A DNA stretch of 64,000 bases from contig JANQEQ010000148.1 of NCBI GenBank assembly GCA_028278245.1, positions 124,001-188,000 of the forward strand, given 5' to 3'. The notes beneath the pieces are model-generated. The model was not told where the DNA came from. It did not search any database and was given only the letters and a program-made list of their open reading frames with translations. Below are positions 33,383-43,600 of this stretch, piece after piece. Position numbers and translations under genes: made by a program. Source of the DNA: Phycisphaerales bacterium. GTDB lineage: Bacteria; Planctomycetota; Phycisphaerae; Phycisphaerales; SM1A02. Every line of letters begins with the position of its first letter. Position 1 is the stretch's first letter.

Positions 33383-34342
33383 ATGATTGAAGTCACATCC
33401 AAGCCCAACGGGAAGCGCGCGAGGCTTCCGTTCTGGTTCCGCATTTCGCTGTGGATCATCGCCTTCCTGCTCATGGCCACCGCGGCGATTTACCAACGTG
33501 CAACCGGACCGACCCACCCCATGCGGGGCACATTCGAGCTGAACGGCCAGACCTACCGGTACAAGCTCATCCGCAGTGACTACTCGGACAGGACCAACGA
33601 CGCCGCGCGGGTGGAGGTTCCCGATCCCACCCCGGCCGACTCGTCATTTACCTTCACCGCGAAGCTCAACTACAAGCGCTTCAACACCGACGATCCGTTC
33701 ACGTTCATCCCCATGACGCCTGAAATCGTCGATGGGGAGAAGCTGCTCGTGGGCGAGCTCCCCGCCCAGCCCGCGGCTGGGAAACTGGAATACTTCATCA
33801 CCCTCGAACTGGGCGACGAATACGTGTCGATCCCCGTCAGGCAGGCGGACGTCGACTTGAACACGGCCGTCATCCGCTTCAAGGACACGGTGCCGGCCGC
33901 GATCCTGATCGCGCACGTTATCTTCATGTTCTTCTCAATGCTTATCGGGATGCGGGCGGCACTGGCAGCCCTCGTCGCTCCTTCGCTCATGCGCCGCATG
34001 GCGTGGTGCAGCCTCATCGGCATCACGATCGGCGGAATGATACTCGGTCCCATCGTGCAGAAACACGCATTCGGGGCTTACTGGACCGGCTTCCCGCTCG
34101 GCAAGGATCTCACCGACTCCAAGACACTGTTTATGTGGCTCGGGTGGATCATTGCCTGTGTCGTCATCGGCGTGCGGCCCAGGAAGAAGGAACTCGTCGG
34201 TCGGCTCACTGTGCTCGCAGCCGGTGTTCTGATGATGGTTGTTTACCTCATCCCACACTCCATGCAGGGCAGCGAGTTAGACTACTCCAAGGTTGACCAG
34301 GGCATCGATCCGGCTGAGGCGATCGGTACGAGCGACCAGTGA
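33383..34342 (+). CDS. Conserved membrane protein, GC-rich, likely acquired
   Basis: A 319-residue protein: an N-terminal helix (about 18-40), a hydrophilic domain of some 125 residues likely outside the cytoplasm (ELNGQTYRYKLIRSDYSD, LEYFITLELGDEYVSIPVRQ), then four or five helices (about 172-193, 200-225, 250-266, 270-290). I do not recognise the family. Its third codon positions are richer in G and C than those of all neighbours (for instance long runs of GTC, GCC and CTC codons). It sits alone between direct repeat copies A and B beside mobile element remains, which points to lateral transfer. Confidence 0.7.
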   Translation: MIEVTSKPNGKRARLPFWFRISLWIIAFLLMATAAIYQRATGPTHPMRGTFELNGQTYRYKLIRSDYSDRTNDAARVEVPDPTPADSSFTFTAKLNYKRFNTDDPFTFIPMTPEIVDGEKLLVGELPAQPAAGKLEYFITLELGDEYVSIPVRQADVDLNTAVIRFKDTVPAAILIAHVIFMFFSMLIGMRAALAALVAPSLMRRMAWCSLIGITIGGMILGPIVQKHAFGAYWTGFPLGKDLTDSKTLFMWLGWIIACVVIGVRPRKKELVGRLTVLAAGVLMMVVYLIPHSMQGSELDYSKVDQGIDPAEAIGTSDQ

Positions 34343-34424
34343 ATCGCGCATGCCACCGTTGTGCGAAGTTGTTGAATCGCCCGCGGCGGGATTGCGACTG
34401 ACCCCGTGGGATCTCATTATCTAA

Positions 34425-34500
34425 CCGTTTGCTAACTCCCTTGCTAGCCAGAGGATCCACACTTTCGACAGAAGCTGTAATCCAGGCTTTGGTTCGCAAC
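34425..34500 (+). repeat. Dispersed direct repeat, copy B
   Basis: CCGTTTGCTAACTC (34425-34438) followed by GCTAGCCAGAGGATCCACAC, matching copies A, C and D; GGTTCGC at 34491-34497 matches the right end of copy C. It lies 83 bases after the stop of the GC-rich membrane protein gene. Confidence 0.55.
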
Positions 34501-34534
34501 GAGATTCTTGCCAGGAAACCCACCCGGCGGGTAG

Positions 34535-37500
34535 TCACTGAATAATGACACTATCCGCGATAAGTTCTTCTGCTCCCGGTTCATGCACAGATAGCGGCGC
34601 ATACCGGTAATACGTTTCGAGTATGAGCGTGCAGATAGCTGTCTGGTAGATGCGACCGCCGAGTTGCGACCATTCATCTGCGACCGGCCAGCTTCCTGCT
34701 GCGGCTCCCCGCGTGACCTGATGAGCGAGCAACTCATCGACGATCCAATTGTTCCATTGCTGCCAGGCGTTGCCTTGATGTTGGAACAAGGCCAACGTCG
34801 CAAAGTGCCAGTAGTAGGTGTTCGCATCAACTTCCCAGGATGGAGGATTCTCCAGAATGTAGCGTGCCGTTGCCTTCATCTCGGACTGATCAGAAGTATC
34901 GCTGCAAAGCTGGCGGACAAACATTGCTTCGGCTGAGATCTCAACCGACACAGGTGTTCCGGGTTTGTAGGCATATCGCCCCGGTTCCTCTGCTGACTGC
35001 ACGAGATCGAGCCATCGGGTTGCTTCATCAAAACCCTCAGTGGGTACGTTAATCCCTGCGTTGTGCGCAGAAACCAATGCCATGATCTGCCAACCCAGGA
35101 CCGCAGTATTGCCCGGTTGTGAAGGTGCGTGGCTCCAGCCACCCAATTCCGGATCACGGGCGCTCATTATGAATTGAATCGCTGCGGCAACGGGCTGCTG
35201 GAGTGATCTGTCATCGGTCATCGCCAATGCTTCTGCCAGCGCCATCGTCGCGACGCCATGACTATACAACGATTCACGACCGATCAGTGATCCACCTGGT
35301 GTTTGCTGACTTAGCAACCACGTGAGGCCACGCTGGACAATCTGACGATACGGACTGTCAGCCACATGCGTGTGTCCGGCCGATAGGAAGCACAGCAGAG
35401 ATACCCCTGTCACAGCAATGTCCATATCCAAAGAAGCGTGACCTGCCGATGCGCCACGATCTTCATCATAACCGTCACTGTCCCATCGGCCATCATCAGA
35501 TTGATGCTCCGCAAGCCATTGGAGTGCCGACTCGACTGCCTGCTCGGTCCGCTTGGATCCGCCATATGCCTGGAGCATCATCTCTCTATTTTCTGCTCTT
35601 CGCTGCGGGTATGAATTGCGTACCTGAGAGATCTGGATCGGCAGATGAATCTGGATATTTACAAATTCAAAGTCATCCAGATCAGTGTGAGCAGAATCTG
35701 CCCAGGAACTTTGGATGAGAAGATCATTGGATCCCTGGTTCAACCACGACATGGGGAATGTCGCTTCGAATAAGCCAAATCGGCCATCACGCGGGGCATG
35801 GTTCAACGGTTTGCGAAGGGTGTGGCCGTTGATTCGAATCTTGTTGTCCCGCTCGGTACCCCGGGCAAGGAACCGGATTACTGCGATATCATTTTCTGAG
35901 CCAAGCTGATCGTCCATAGCCCAGAATGTTGTTCGATAGCGTCTGCCTTCACTTCGTTTCTGGAAGCGACTATTGATCCTGCCTGAAAAGCTGTCATCTC
36001 CAAGGTGATGTACCTCGGGATCAGATTCGATCACGATCACATCATGACGACTCGGAGTGAGAGCAAAATCACGCTGGACCGTGCGGCGCCTCAATTCTTT
36101 GGCTGGCACATTAACGCTTGAAGGATCGTAATCCTCATGTGACGCTGAGATCGCGACGAAATCAGGGATGTCAGGTACCGCGAGTTCGTATCGGCCCTGA
36201 TCATCGGTCATCGCGATCATCGGATTCGTATCAGCAAGATCCAATCTGACGATCGCACGGGTCAGTGGCTGGTTGGTGCTGGCATCGGTGACTGTGCCAC
36301 GAACGATACCCACCTCCCGAAGGGGTGGAGCAACTTGTGTTGGCAATTGCACATTGAGATTCGCTGCGGGTAGCAACTCAACCGTCACTCCAAAATGATC
36401 CACAGAATCCTCACGATCAAGGGGATCGGGGTAAAGCATGTTACGACGGAATGATCGTACACCGCTGGGTTCTGCAAGATCATTCTGCAAAGAATCACAA
36501 TGCTCAATGTGCGATACATCAGATTCCATCCACAGATCAACCCCATCGGGGATTAATCTGCAAGCAGAGTCCATGACCTTGGCAGAAACAGACGGAAGCG
36601 TTTCCTCAGACCGTGTCGCAAGGTCTTTATTTGTTGGCAAGTTCATTCCGATAGGATCAAGCGGTGGAATAATGAGCGTATCTCGAGCTGTAACATCCGC
36701 CAGAGAGGGTAGGGGATCCATACTCTGATGGGGAGACGTAACAATCCGGCTGAGGAGAGGTTTGTCATCAGAGGTGGCCTGGTCAACAGCGGCAAGGTGC
36801 ACATTCCCTTTGGACATGGATGTTGGTGAAAGGTCCACTTGACTTACGATCTCTTGTTTCGGATTGATTAACTTGAGATTCGTGGCATCTGCATCTGTTT
36901 CGTTCATTTGAACCGGATCAAATGTATCTGGTAAGTTCATTGTGAATGAATCCAGTGCATGAGGTATGACTACCGCCAGTGCTACCGGTTCAGACGTCGG
37001 CATCATTGTATCGGGTGTACCAGTAGCTTCAGCATCAAAGAAGTGTCTCTCATTAACGAGCGACTTGGGAACCTGAAGAGTTGCGTCCGTTGCCTGGGCA
37101 GTTTCGTTTGCGATATTAACATTATGTACAGGTTCTTGTCGTGCAATTGACTCGGGAGTTGCGGTGATACGAGACTCCTGCTCAACAGTGGCTGTGCTAA
37201 CATCCTCGGGCAGATTACTGAGTTGAAACTGCTGGGGAACGGAGATCTCAGACGGAGTTAATGGCGCCCGTTCTCTCACTTCCGCTAACGATACCGGTGC
37301 ATCTGTTATTGGGTGGATCAGGTCTGCGATAGAGTTTGAACCAATATCAACAGATTGACCCTCAAGCGGGGTGATGCCCGCGGGAGTATCGAGTGTTGCA
37401 GAAATATCCGTTTTTGAAGTATCAACGCGGTCAACCTGTTGCTGTAATGCATGGAATATTTGTTCTGTTTCCTGAGATTGTTCTGTTGGGACTTCAGGCA

Positions 37501-39370
37501 CAGGTGCAAGCTGCTGATGCAGGACCAATGTTTCGGGAAGTACCAGTGACTGCGCATCCACGGAAGGAACAGCCAACTCATGAGGTGTTGAATCCGCAGG
37601 TGCATATTCATCAGCGAGCGATGTATCCATATTTGCGGCTGTGTGTTGTGGAATAGATACTTCTACTGCTGTTGTTTGAAATTCTGTTACTATCTCCTGA
37701 ATCTCTGCCATCTCAAGGACATAAGTGGGCAGGATACTCTGGGGATTTATGGATTGTGCTTCGTCGTGTACCGAAGGTACGGCGGCTTCGGGAAGTTCAA
37801 AGGTGGTATGTACTGCCATCTGAGGCGCTTCAAGATCAGGAAGTTCTACCTGATGATCTGGAAGAGGTGCATCGGTGGATGGTGTAGTAGGCTGATCAAA
37901 TCTCTCAATCTCGAAGCGCACTTGACGCACATCCGTCATTTCCTGCAGATTACTGTCAAGACGGCTGGGAATCTCCAGCTCCAGCTGCAATACTGCCTGG
38001 GTGGTCGGCATCATCATCACATCAGTCAAACTGCCTCGAATCTGCGCTGCAAGATCCTGGCCCACCGAAGGTGAGACTATGGAAACCTGAACACCTCCAC
38101 CTTCGCGCAACCAGTGTGAGAACGAAGAGCCTACCCCCCAGAAACCAAGCAGGATCATGATGATAATGTGCGCTGCAAGCGATAACAGCAAACAGCGCAC
38201 CAGAAGGCTGAGGGTGTGGAATCGCCTGGATATCACAAGCTTGCGGAGCAGGAGAAGTAACAGCAGAAGCAATAACGCCAGGAGAGCCCAAAGTAGATAA
38301 GGCAGGAGCGATTTCCATTCAATCGAGGCACGATATGTTTCGTTCTCGACGAAGACCTCTCGAGATGTTGTTCGGTAAAGATCATAGTTAAGATTTGATT
38401 GTGTGCTTTCCCGGGAACGATCTGAACTGAAATGTAATCCGAAGCCTCCCATATCCAGTGCAGGATCGAGTTCGTTGGATGATGAGTTCACCGTTGATCC
38501 GAGATTTTTTAGTTCGCGATACTCACCGTGTAACAGACGGCTCCGGTAGATATCAAAGCCGCCTTCTCCGCCCGGCCGATCTGAGGCAAAGTAGAGATAG
38601 TCACCAACTGGACTGATCGCAGGTGAACCGTCATTGAACGGGCTGTTTAATGCATCCACGGGAGAGGCAGGTCCGGCTCCGCGTTCAGTCAATGTACTGA
38701 CAAAGATATCGTAATCCCGTTGAAAGAGATCCTCACGCACGGTTGCCTGCCAGGCATTCAGATCCGGAATTTCTGTGTCGACGGTTTGTGGTCTGTTTGA
38801 AGCGAAGTAGAGTTTTTCACCGTCCGGAGTTAATGCCGGTCCGTAATCATTAAAACCAGAATTAACTTCTGCCCCCAGATTAATCGGTTTCTGCCAGGTA
38901 CCATCAACATGAGAACTCACCCATAGGTCGTAACCGCCGAGGCCCCCATCGCGGTTACTGTAGAAATATAAGATTTGACCATCGGCAGATGGTTCAGGTC
39001 CCAGTTCCTCAGCTTCTGTATTGATTGCATCAATTCGCACCGGTTCAGTCCAGCCATCGGACGTGCGCGAGGACATCAGGATATCCGAATTCTCACCGGG
39101 TTTTCCTCTGACGAAGAACATCGTCAAGCCGTCTTTGGTTAATCGAGGTTCATACTCATCAGTGTCAGTATTAATCCGTCCATCAAGAGAGACCGGAGGT
39201 TGCCAGAGCACATCACGTGGTGACGTTGATTGTGCGGGGGTACGAATTGTATCGGCATCGGTGTAGTAACCAATCTCCTGCTCGCGAACATACCACAGGG
39301 CTACCAGTGTCCCGATCAGGATCAGCAGAGTGATGGTCAGAAGAACTGTATGGAGAAGAAACCGATTCAT
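34535..39370 (-). CDS. Giant membrane protein: TolB-like propeller, CarboxypepD_reg-like domain, prenyltransferase-like toroid
   Basis: A 1611-residue protein. Order: membrane helix (about 5-27); PD40/WD40-like propeller (about 65-340) with repeats such as LGPEPSADGQILYFYSNRDGG and GPALTPDGEKLYFASNRP; two helices (about 352-376 and 388-412); a long acidic Thr/Ser/Pro-rich region (about 425-1000); a carboxypeptidase regulatory-like beta-sandwich (about 1015-1105, GTVTDASTNQPLTRAIVRLD); a further beta region; and alpha-toroid repeats (about 1280-1593) with LQWLAEHQSDDGRWD and WLLSQQTPGGSL, as in prenyltransferases or squalene cyclases. I saw no DxDD motif, so the toroid is probably a binding module. 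It follows exbD by 17 bases and may replace TolA/TolB. Confidence 0.8.
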   Translation of the reverse strand: MNRFLLHTVLLTITLLILIGTLVALWYVREQEIGYYTDADTIRTPAQSTSPRDVLWQPPVSLDGRINTDTDEYEPRLTKDGLTMFFVRGKPGENSDILMSSRTSDGWTEPVRIDAINTEAEELGPEPSADGQILYFYSNRDGGLGGYDLWVSSHVDGTWQKPINLGAEVNSGFNDYGPALTPDGEKLYFASNRPQTVDTEIPDLNAWQATVREDLFQRDYDIFVSTLTERGAGPASPVDALNSPFNDGSPAISPVGDYLYFASDRPGGEGGFDIYRSRLLHGEYRELKNLGSTVNSSSNELDPALDMGGFGLHFSSDRSRESTQSNLNYDLYRTTSREVFVENETYRASIEWKSLLPYLLWALLALLLLLLLLLLRKLVISRRFHTLSLLVRCLLLSLAAHIIIMILLGFWGVGSSFSHWLREGGGVQVSIVSPSVGQDLAAQIRGSLTDVMMMPTTQAVLQLELEIPSRLDSNLQEMTDVRQVRFEIERFDQPTTPSTDAPLPDHQVELPDLEAPQMAVHTTFELPEAAVPSVHDEAQSINPQSILPTYVLEMAEIQEIVTEFQTTAVEVSIPQHTAANMDTSLADEYAPADSTPHELAVPSVDAQSLVLPETLVLHQQLAPVPEVPTEQSQETEQIFHALQQQVDRVDTSKTDISATLDTPAGITPLEGQSVDIGSNSIADLIHPITDAPVSLAEVRERAPLTPSEISVPQQFQLSNLPEDVSTATVEQESRITATPESIARQEPVHNVNIANETAQATDATLQVPKSLVNERHFFDAEATGTPDTMMPTSEPVALAVVIPHALDSFTMNLPDTFDPVQMNETDADATNLKLINPKQEIVSQVDLSPTSMSKGNVHLAAVDQATSDDKPLLSRIVTSPHQSMDPLPSLADVTARDTLIIPPLDPIGMNLPTNKDLATRSEETLPSVSAKVMDSACRLIPDGVDLWMESDVSHIEHCDSLQNDLAEPSGVRSFRRNMLYPDPLDREDSVDHFGVTVELLPAANLNVQLPTQVAPPLREVGIVRGTVTDASTNQPLTRAIVRLDLADTNPMIAMTDDQGRYELAVPDIPDFVAISASHEDYDPSSVNVPAKELRRRTVQRDFALTPSRHDVIVIESDPEVHHLGDDSFSGRINSRFQKRSEGRRYRTTFWAMDDQLGSENDIAVIRFLARGTERDNKIRINGHTLRKPLNHAPRDGRFGLFEATFPMSWLNQGSNDLLIQSSWADSAHTDLDDFEFVNIQIHLPIQISQVRNSYPQRRAENREMMLQAYGGSKRTEQAVESALQWLAEHQSDDGRWDSDGYDEDRGASAGHASLDMDIAVTGVSLLCFLSAGHTHVADSPYRQIVQRGLTWLLSQQTPGGSLIGRESLYSHGVATMALAEALAMTDDRSLQQPVAAAIQFIMSARDPELGGWSHAPSQPGNTAVLGWQIMALVSAHNAGINVPTEGFDEATRWLDLVQSAEEPGRYAYKPGTPVSVEISAEAMFVRQLCSDTSDQSEMKATARYILENPPSWEVDANTYYWHFATLALFQHQGNAWQQWNNWIVDELLAHQVTRGAAAGSWPVADEWSQLGGRIYQTAICTLILETYYRYAPLSVHEPGAEELIADSVIIQ

Positions 39371-39387
39371 CGTGGTTAACGAGTGTC

Positions 39388-39813
39388 CTATGGTGAAGTG
39401 CTGCCGGCGATCACGGTGTCAAGGTAAGGTTCCTGAATACCTGCCCCTTTGCAGACATCGAGGACACGAACAATGTTTGCATATGCCGTAGCTCGATCAC
39501 CGCGCACGGTAACCTTCTGTTCCGGATTACCTGCGACTGCTTCGGAAATCAATTTCCGGAGATCTTCAATTGACATGGCAATCCCACTGACGATGATCGC
39601 ACCCTCGGCATCAACATTGATGATGATCTCTCTCAGGACGGAACTGATCGGTTCCGCCGTTGTCGATGCAGGTAGCGCAATCTGCATCTCACGTTCGGTC
39701 TGATGGAAAGTCGTAGCAACCAGGAAGAAGATCAACAACAGGAAGACCATGTCGATGATGGGTGTTAGTTCGATCGACGCAGTATTGTTATTCGGTTCCT
39801 TAACCCTGATCAT
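39388..39813 (-). CDS. ExbD/TolR-family proton-channel subunit
   Basis: A 141-residue protein with one membrane helix near the N-terminus, preceded by SIELTPIIDMVFLLLIFFLV. The Asp in this helix is the one that carries protons in ExbD and TolR. The C-terminal periplasmic domain has VTVRGDRATAYANIVRVLDVCKGAG, typical of the family. With the ExbB-like protein it should form a motor that uses proton flow to move a periplasmic partner, most likely the giant protein encoded next. ExbD and TolR cannot be separated here. Confidence 0.92.
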   Translation of the reverse strand: MIRVKEPNNNTASIELTPIIDMVFLLLIFFLVATTFHQTEREMQIALPASTTAEPISSVLREIIINVDAEGAIIVSGIAMSIEDLRKLISEAVAGNPEQKVTVRGDRATAYANIVRVLDVCKGAGIQEPYLDTVIAGSTSP

Positions 39814-39832
39814 GGTCGTTTCCTGTTGTCAG

Positions 39833-40642
39833 TTACGCTGCGGTAATGGCGCTATCATTGATGGTTTCACTCTCGTGCAGTTCGCCGTTTTCCTGTATGG
39901 GCACCGATGGCTGTAAGAATGCAGACTGGTCCTGAGTGATCTCCTCGACGAAATCCACCGTCATCTCATCGATATCCATCACCAGTCGCTCTACCTTTGC
40001 TGCAAGCCAGTGGTAAAAAACCAGTGTAGGAATAGCAATCACCAGACCCGCCGCCGTCGTAATCATTGCCTGATAGATTCCCTCAGCTAACAATTCCGTT
40101 CGTCCCAGCGCTTCACCTGAAGTAGCAACCGTTTGAAATGCTCTGATCATCCCGAAGATTGTTCCCAGCAATCCCATGAGTGGAGCCACGGCGGCAATAA
40201 CTGACAGAATGCGCAAGTTCTTTCGAAGCTTGAGCACAACTCGTTGCCCGGCTTCTTCGATGTGTTTTTCTACAATCTCGATCGGACCGTTCAGTCGCTT
40301 GAGACCTGCAGCGAACACCCGAGACACCGGCGCATTGTTGTTTTCACAATATTCCAAGGCGCGTACCGGATTGCTCAGGTCACCGTTCAACACTCGTTTG
40401 AGTCCATCCAGAAAAGTTGGCGGGATAATGCGTGAGCGTCGGAGGCTGATAAACCGCTCGATAATGACGGTTAACGCAACGAGCGAGCAGGCGATGATTG
40501 GGATCATCATCAAGCCGCCTTTTTGCACAAAGTCCCAGACCGACTGGACTTCCGCTGAGACGACTGTGTCGACAGGTTCAGCCATCGCGCCATCAACCTG
40601 TGACATTACAAGTAAAGTAATTTGATTAAGGACAACTGACAC
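39833..40642 (-). CDS. MotA/TolQ/ExbB-family proton-channel protein
   Basis: A 269-residue protein with three membrane helices: one at about 42-62 (GGLMMIPIIACSLVALTVII) and two at about 148-170 and 191-215 around VAPLMGLLGTIFGMIRAFQ and GIYQAMITTAAGLVIAIPTLV, which are the family signature. The C-terminal tail is acidic. It forms the pentameric channel around ExbD. The GTG start has GGAG 8 bases upstream. It lies 36 bases after the TPR gene and 19 before exbD. Confidence 0.92.
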   Translation of the reverse strand: MSVVLNQITLLVMSQVDGAMAEPVDTVVSAEVQSVWDFVQKGGLMMIPIIACSLVALTVIIERFISLRRSRIIPPTFLDGLKRVLNGDLSNPVRALEYCENNNAPVSRVFAAGLKRLNGPIEIVEKHIEEAGQRVVLKLRKNLRILSVIAAVAPLMGLLGTIFGMIRAFQTVATSGEALGRTELLAEGIYQAMITTAAGLVIAIPTLVFYHWLAAKVERLVMDIDEMTVDFVEEITQDQSAFLQPSVPIQENGELHESETINDSAITAA

Positions 40643-40678
40643 GGCTCATACTCCGTTACGGGAAAGTAAAGTTTAAGC

Positions 40679-43600
40679 TCAGGGATCGGTTCGGCCGGGT
40701 AATGCGGCAGACGACAAGCGCCCTAATCGTTCAGCGGCGAGGACGGCCCATTGTGAATCACTGTATTGTTCCTGCAATTGTCGAAACTGCTCCGCTGCCT
40801 CGGTAGGTTGGTTTAATCCTTCAAAGCAACGGCCCGCTTCGTAGAGGGCTGCTGCACTCCACTCCGGGTAGGCGTACAGGATGTCAACCTTCAACAATTC
40901 ACGCGCCGCATCCTCGTACTTATTTTGGGCATAGAGGCATTCACCGATCTGGAATTGCGAACGCGCAGCGGTTGGGCCATTGTGGCGATCAACGACCTTC
41001 CTGTATTCGGTGATTGCTGCATCGAAGCGCTTCTGATTCTCCAGCGCCCAGGCAACGCCGAATTGAGCCTGGAACCATAATTCGGAATCCGGTACTTCAT
41101 TGAGGTAAGTCTTGAAAGCCTCTTCGCTGGGTACCCAATGTTGCAGCGCTGCCAGGCATTCACCAAGTCTGAGAAGCGCAGGACCGTATATATCATCATC
41201 GGCCGGCCCATCATCGACCACAGCTCTCAGATGCTCAACCGCGCGCTGGTGTGCCCCAGACTTAAAATACGCTTCACCACACAGGAGCCGTGCTGAAGTG
41301 ATCAGGTTGTGTTTCGGATATGTGTCGATAAAAGTGTCAAGCCAGTTCGTCGACTCATTGAAGTGCGACAATTCATATTCGCAGACACCCAGACGATAGG
41401 TGCCCTGCTGGTGAAGCATTTCCGTGATCACGGAACGATGTTCATCGTCAAGCAATTCACGAAGCAGTTGAGCTGCTTCGTCATACCGTTGATTATCCGA
41501 TTCCAACTCCGCTAGTTCTAACAGACTATGGAGATGAAGTTCATCTTTTTCTTGCATCTCGATGAGTTCTCGGTATGCATCGGCAGCAAGTTCGTGCTCA
41601 CCGAGTGATCGCAGACACCAGGCTTTTTCATAGATGAGGGATGAGATGAGCGATGCAGCCAGATCAGTGGAAAATTGTTCGATAGTGGTGGAGATCTGGT
41701 CGAGTGCATCTTCGTGTCGGTCGAGTCTCGCCAGGGCAAGTGCGCGTTGGGCATGCGCTTCACTGTAATATTCCGACTCAGGGTAATCCGCGAGCAGTCT
41801 GGCAAAGGCTGGTTCAGCATCTTTGTAATTCTTCGCCGCCATCTGCGCCTGGCCCTGTTTGTATAGCGCCGGGGCAATCTGTTCCCCCTCACCCTCGTTC
41901 ACCACCTGGCCGAAGAACTCTGCGGCCTCATCGAAGCGCTGATCGTTCATGGCCATCACGCCCAGATGGTTGAGAGCATGAAGCGTAAGTAATGGGTCAT
42001 CCGCATCATCGAGAATCTGATCGAATGCTTCCGCTGCCTCACTGTTCCGGTTCAAAGCAACAAGAACCTGCCCCCGTTCGAACACGGCCTGCGACTTATG
42101 GACACTCTCAGGAAATTCATCAATGAGCAATTCGTATGCTGTCAATGCTGATTCGTACTTCTCCTGTCGATGACGGGATAAAGCGAGCCTCAGTAGCGCA
42201 TCATCGGCGCCTTCTTGTTCAAGGCCAAACGCAAGAAAATTGACGAGCGGTGGCTCCGACTGTTCCCATTGTTCAAGCTGGAAGTAAAGGTCACCCAGCG
42301 CCAGTAATGCCGACCTGAATTCCTCGGGAGTATTATTGCCGTCAACCACCAGAGATAGGAACGGCTCGGCTTCTTCGTACTGCTGAAGACGGTACAACGC
42401 CATACCCAGGCGATATGTGGCATTCGATCGTTCATCCGAATCACTATACTCTTCAAGAAAAGAAACAAATTCACTCACTGTCCGTTCATATTCACCCATG
42501 AGATAAGAATTCTCTGCTGACAGGAATGCCATGGAGGGAGCCAGTGTGTGATCCGAATAGTTGGTCTGGAATTCGCGACACAGCGTTCGACTCTCTTCGT
42601 AACGCTCTTGCGCATGTTCCAGCGATGCTGCGAGCTGCAGTGCATCCGGCGTCAGCAGATGATCGGGAAATTCTTCCAGGAAATTCCTTAGTTCCTCAAG
42701 CGCTTCATCAGTTTCCCCTTCTCGTGACAATGCCACTGCCAAATCAAACATAATCTCTGCAGTGCGGTCCGTCTCCGGGAATTCGCGCAGAATGTTACGA
42801 AGGCCGGTGATTGCGTCAGTGTGATCACCGTTGCGCAGGTCACATTTTGCAACCCAATAGAGCGCTTCTTCCTGATGATCATCTTCAGCGTCAGCAATGT
42901 CACTGAAATATTCACGAGCACGGTCAAAGTCATGCAGGGCAAACCAAATGCGCCCCCGGAGTAACTGGGCAGAGATATCGAGTTCGTTGTCGGGGAATCG
43001 TTTCAGGAGATCATCAAGTAGCTCACCGGCAGACTCGTGTTCACCCTGTTGGTGAAGAATGCCTGCCAGTCCGTAAAGCGCCCCGGGTACAAACTTGTCT
43101 TCAGATTGTTTAATCACCTTGCGGTATTGCGCAACGGCTTCGTTCAGAAAATTCGATTGTTGCAAGCTCTGTGCCAGGAGTAATGAGGTGTGATCTGTGA
43201 ACTCACCGGCTGGAAATCGCTTTGCCATTGACTGCAAACGATCCGTTGCGCGAGGATAATCACGCAATGCAATTTCCGACATGGCGGCGAAGAGTTCCGC
43301 ACGTTCGCGCAAGGGGCTGCCTGGCCACTGATCAACCAGAAAGGAGCCGGCTGCGGATGCCTCAGCATGATCACCACGGAGGTACAAAGCTTCGGTCAGC
43401 AAAGCCACTGCATCATCAGTAAGTTCATGATTCGAGAACTCGGTTACGACGTTTGAAAGCGTGTCGACCGCAGCATCCAGATCGCGCAGCATGAGGTGGC
43501 ATTGTCCGAGGATGATCAGAACCTCGGTCCTGTAGGTAAAATCATCAATCGATTGAAGCAGAGCAAGTTCGGTGCGGGCTTCATCCAGACGGTTCAACCT

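Noticed and set aside
37643-38074. 143-codon open frame on the plus strand within the giant protein gene
   Set aside because: Antisense to a long coding frame; Cys/Tyr/His-rich composition is typical of the reverse of Thr/Ser/Pro-rich coding sequence.
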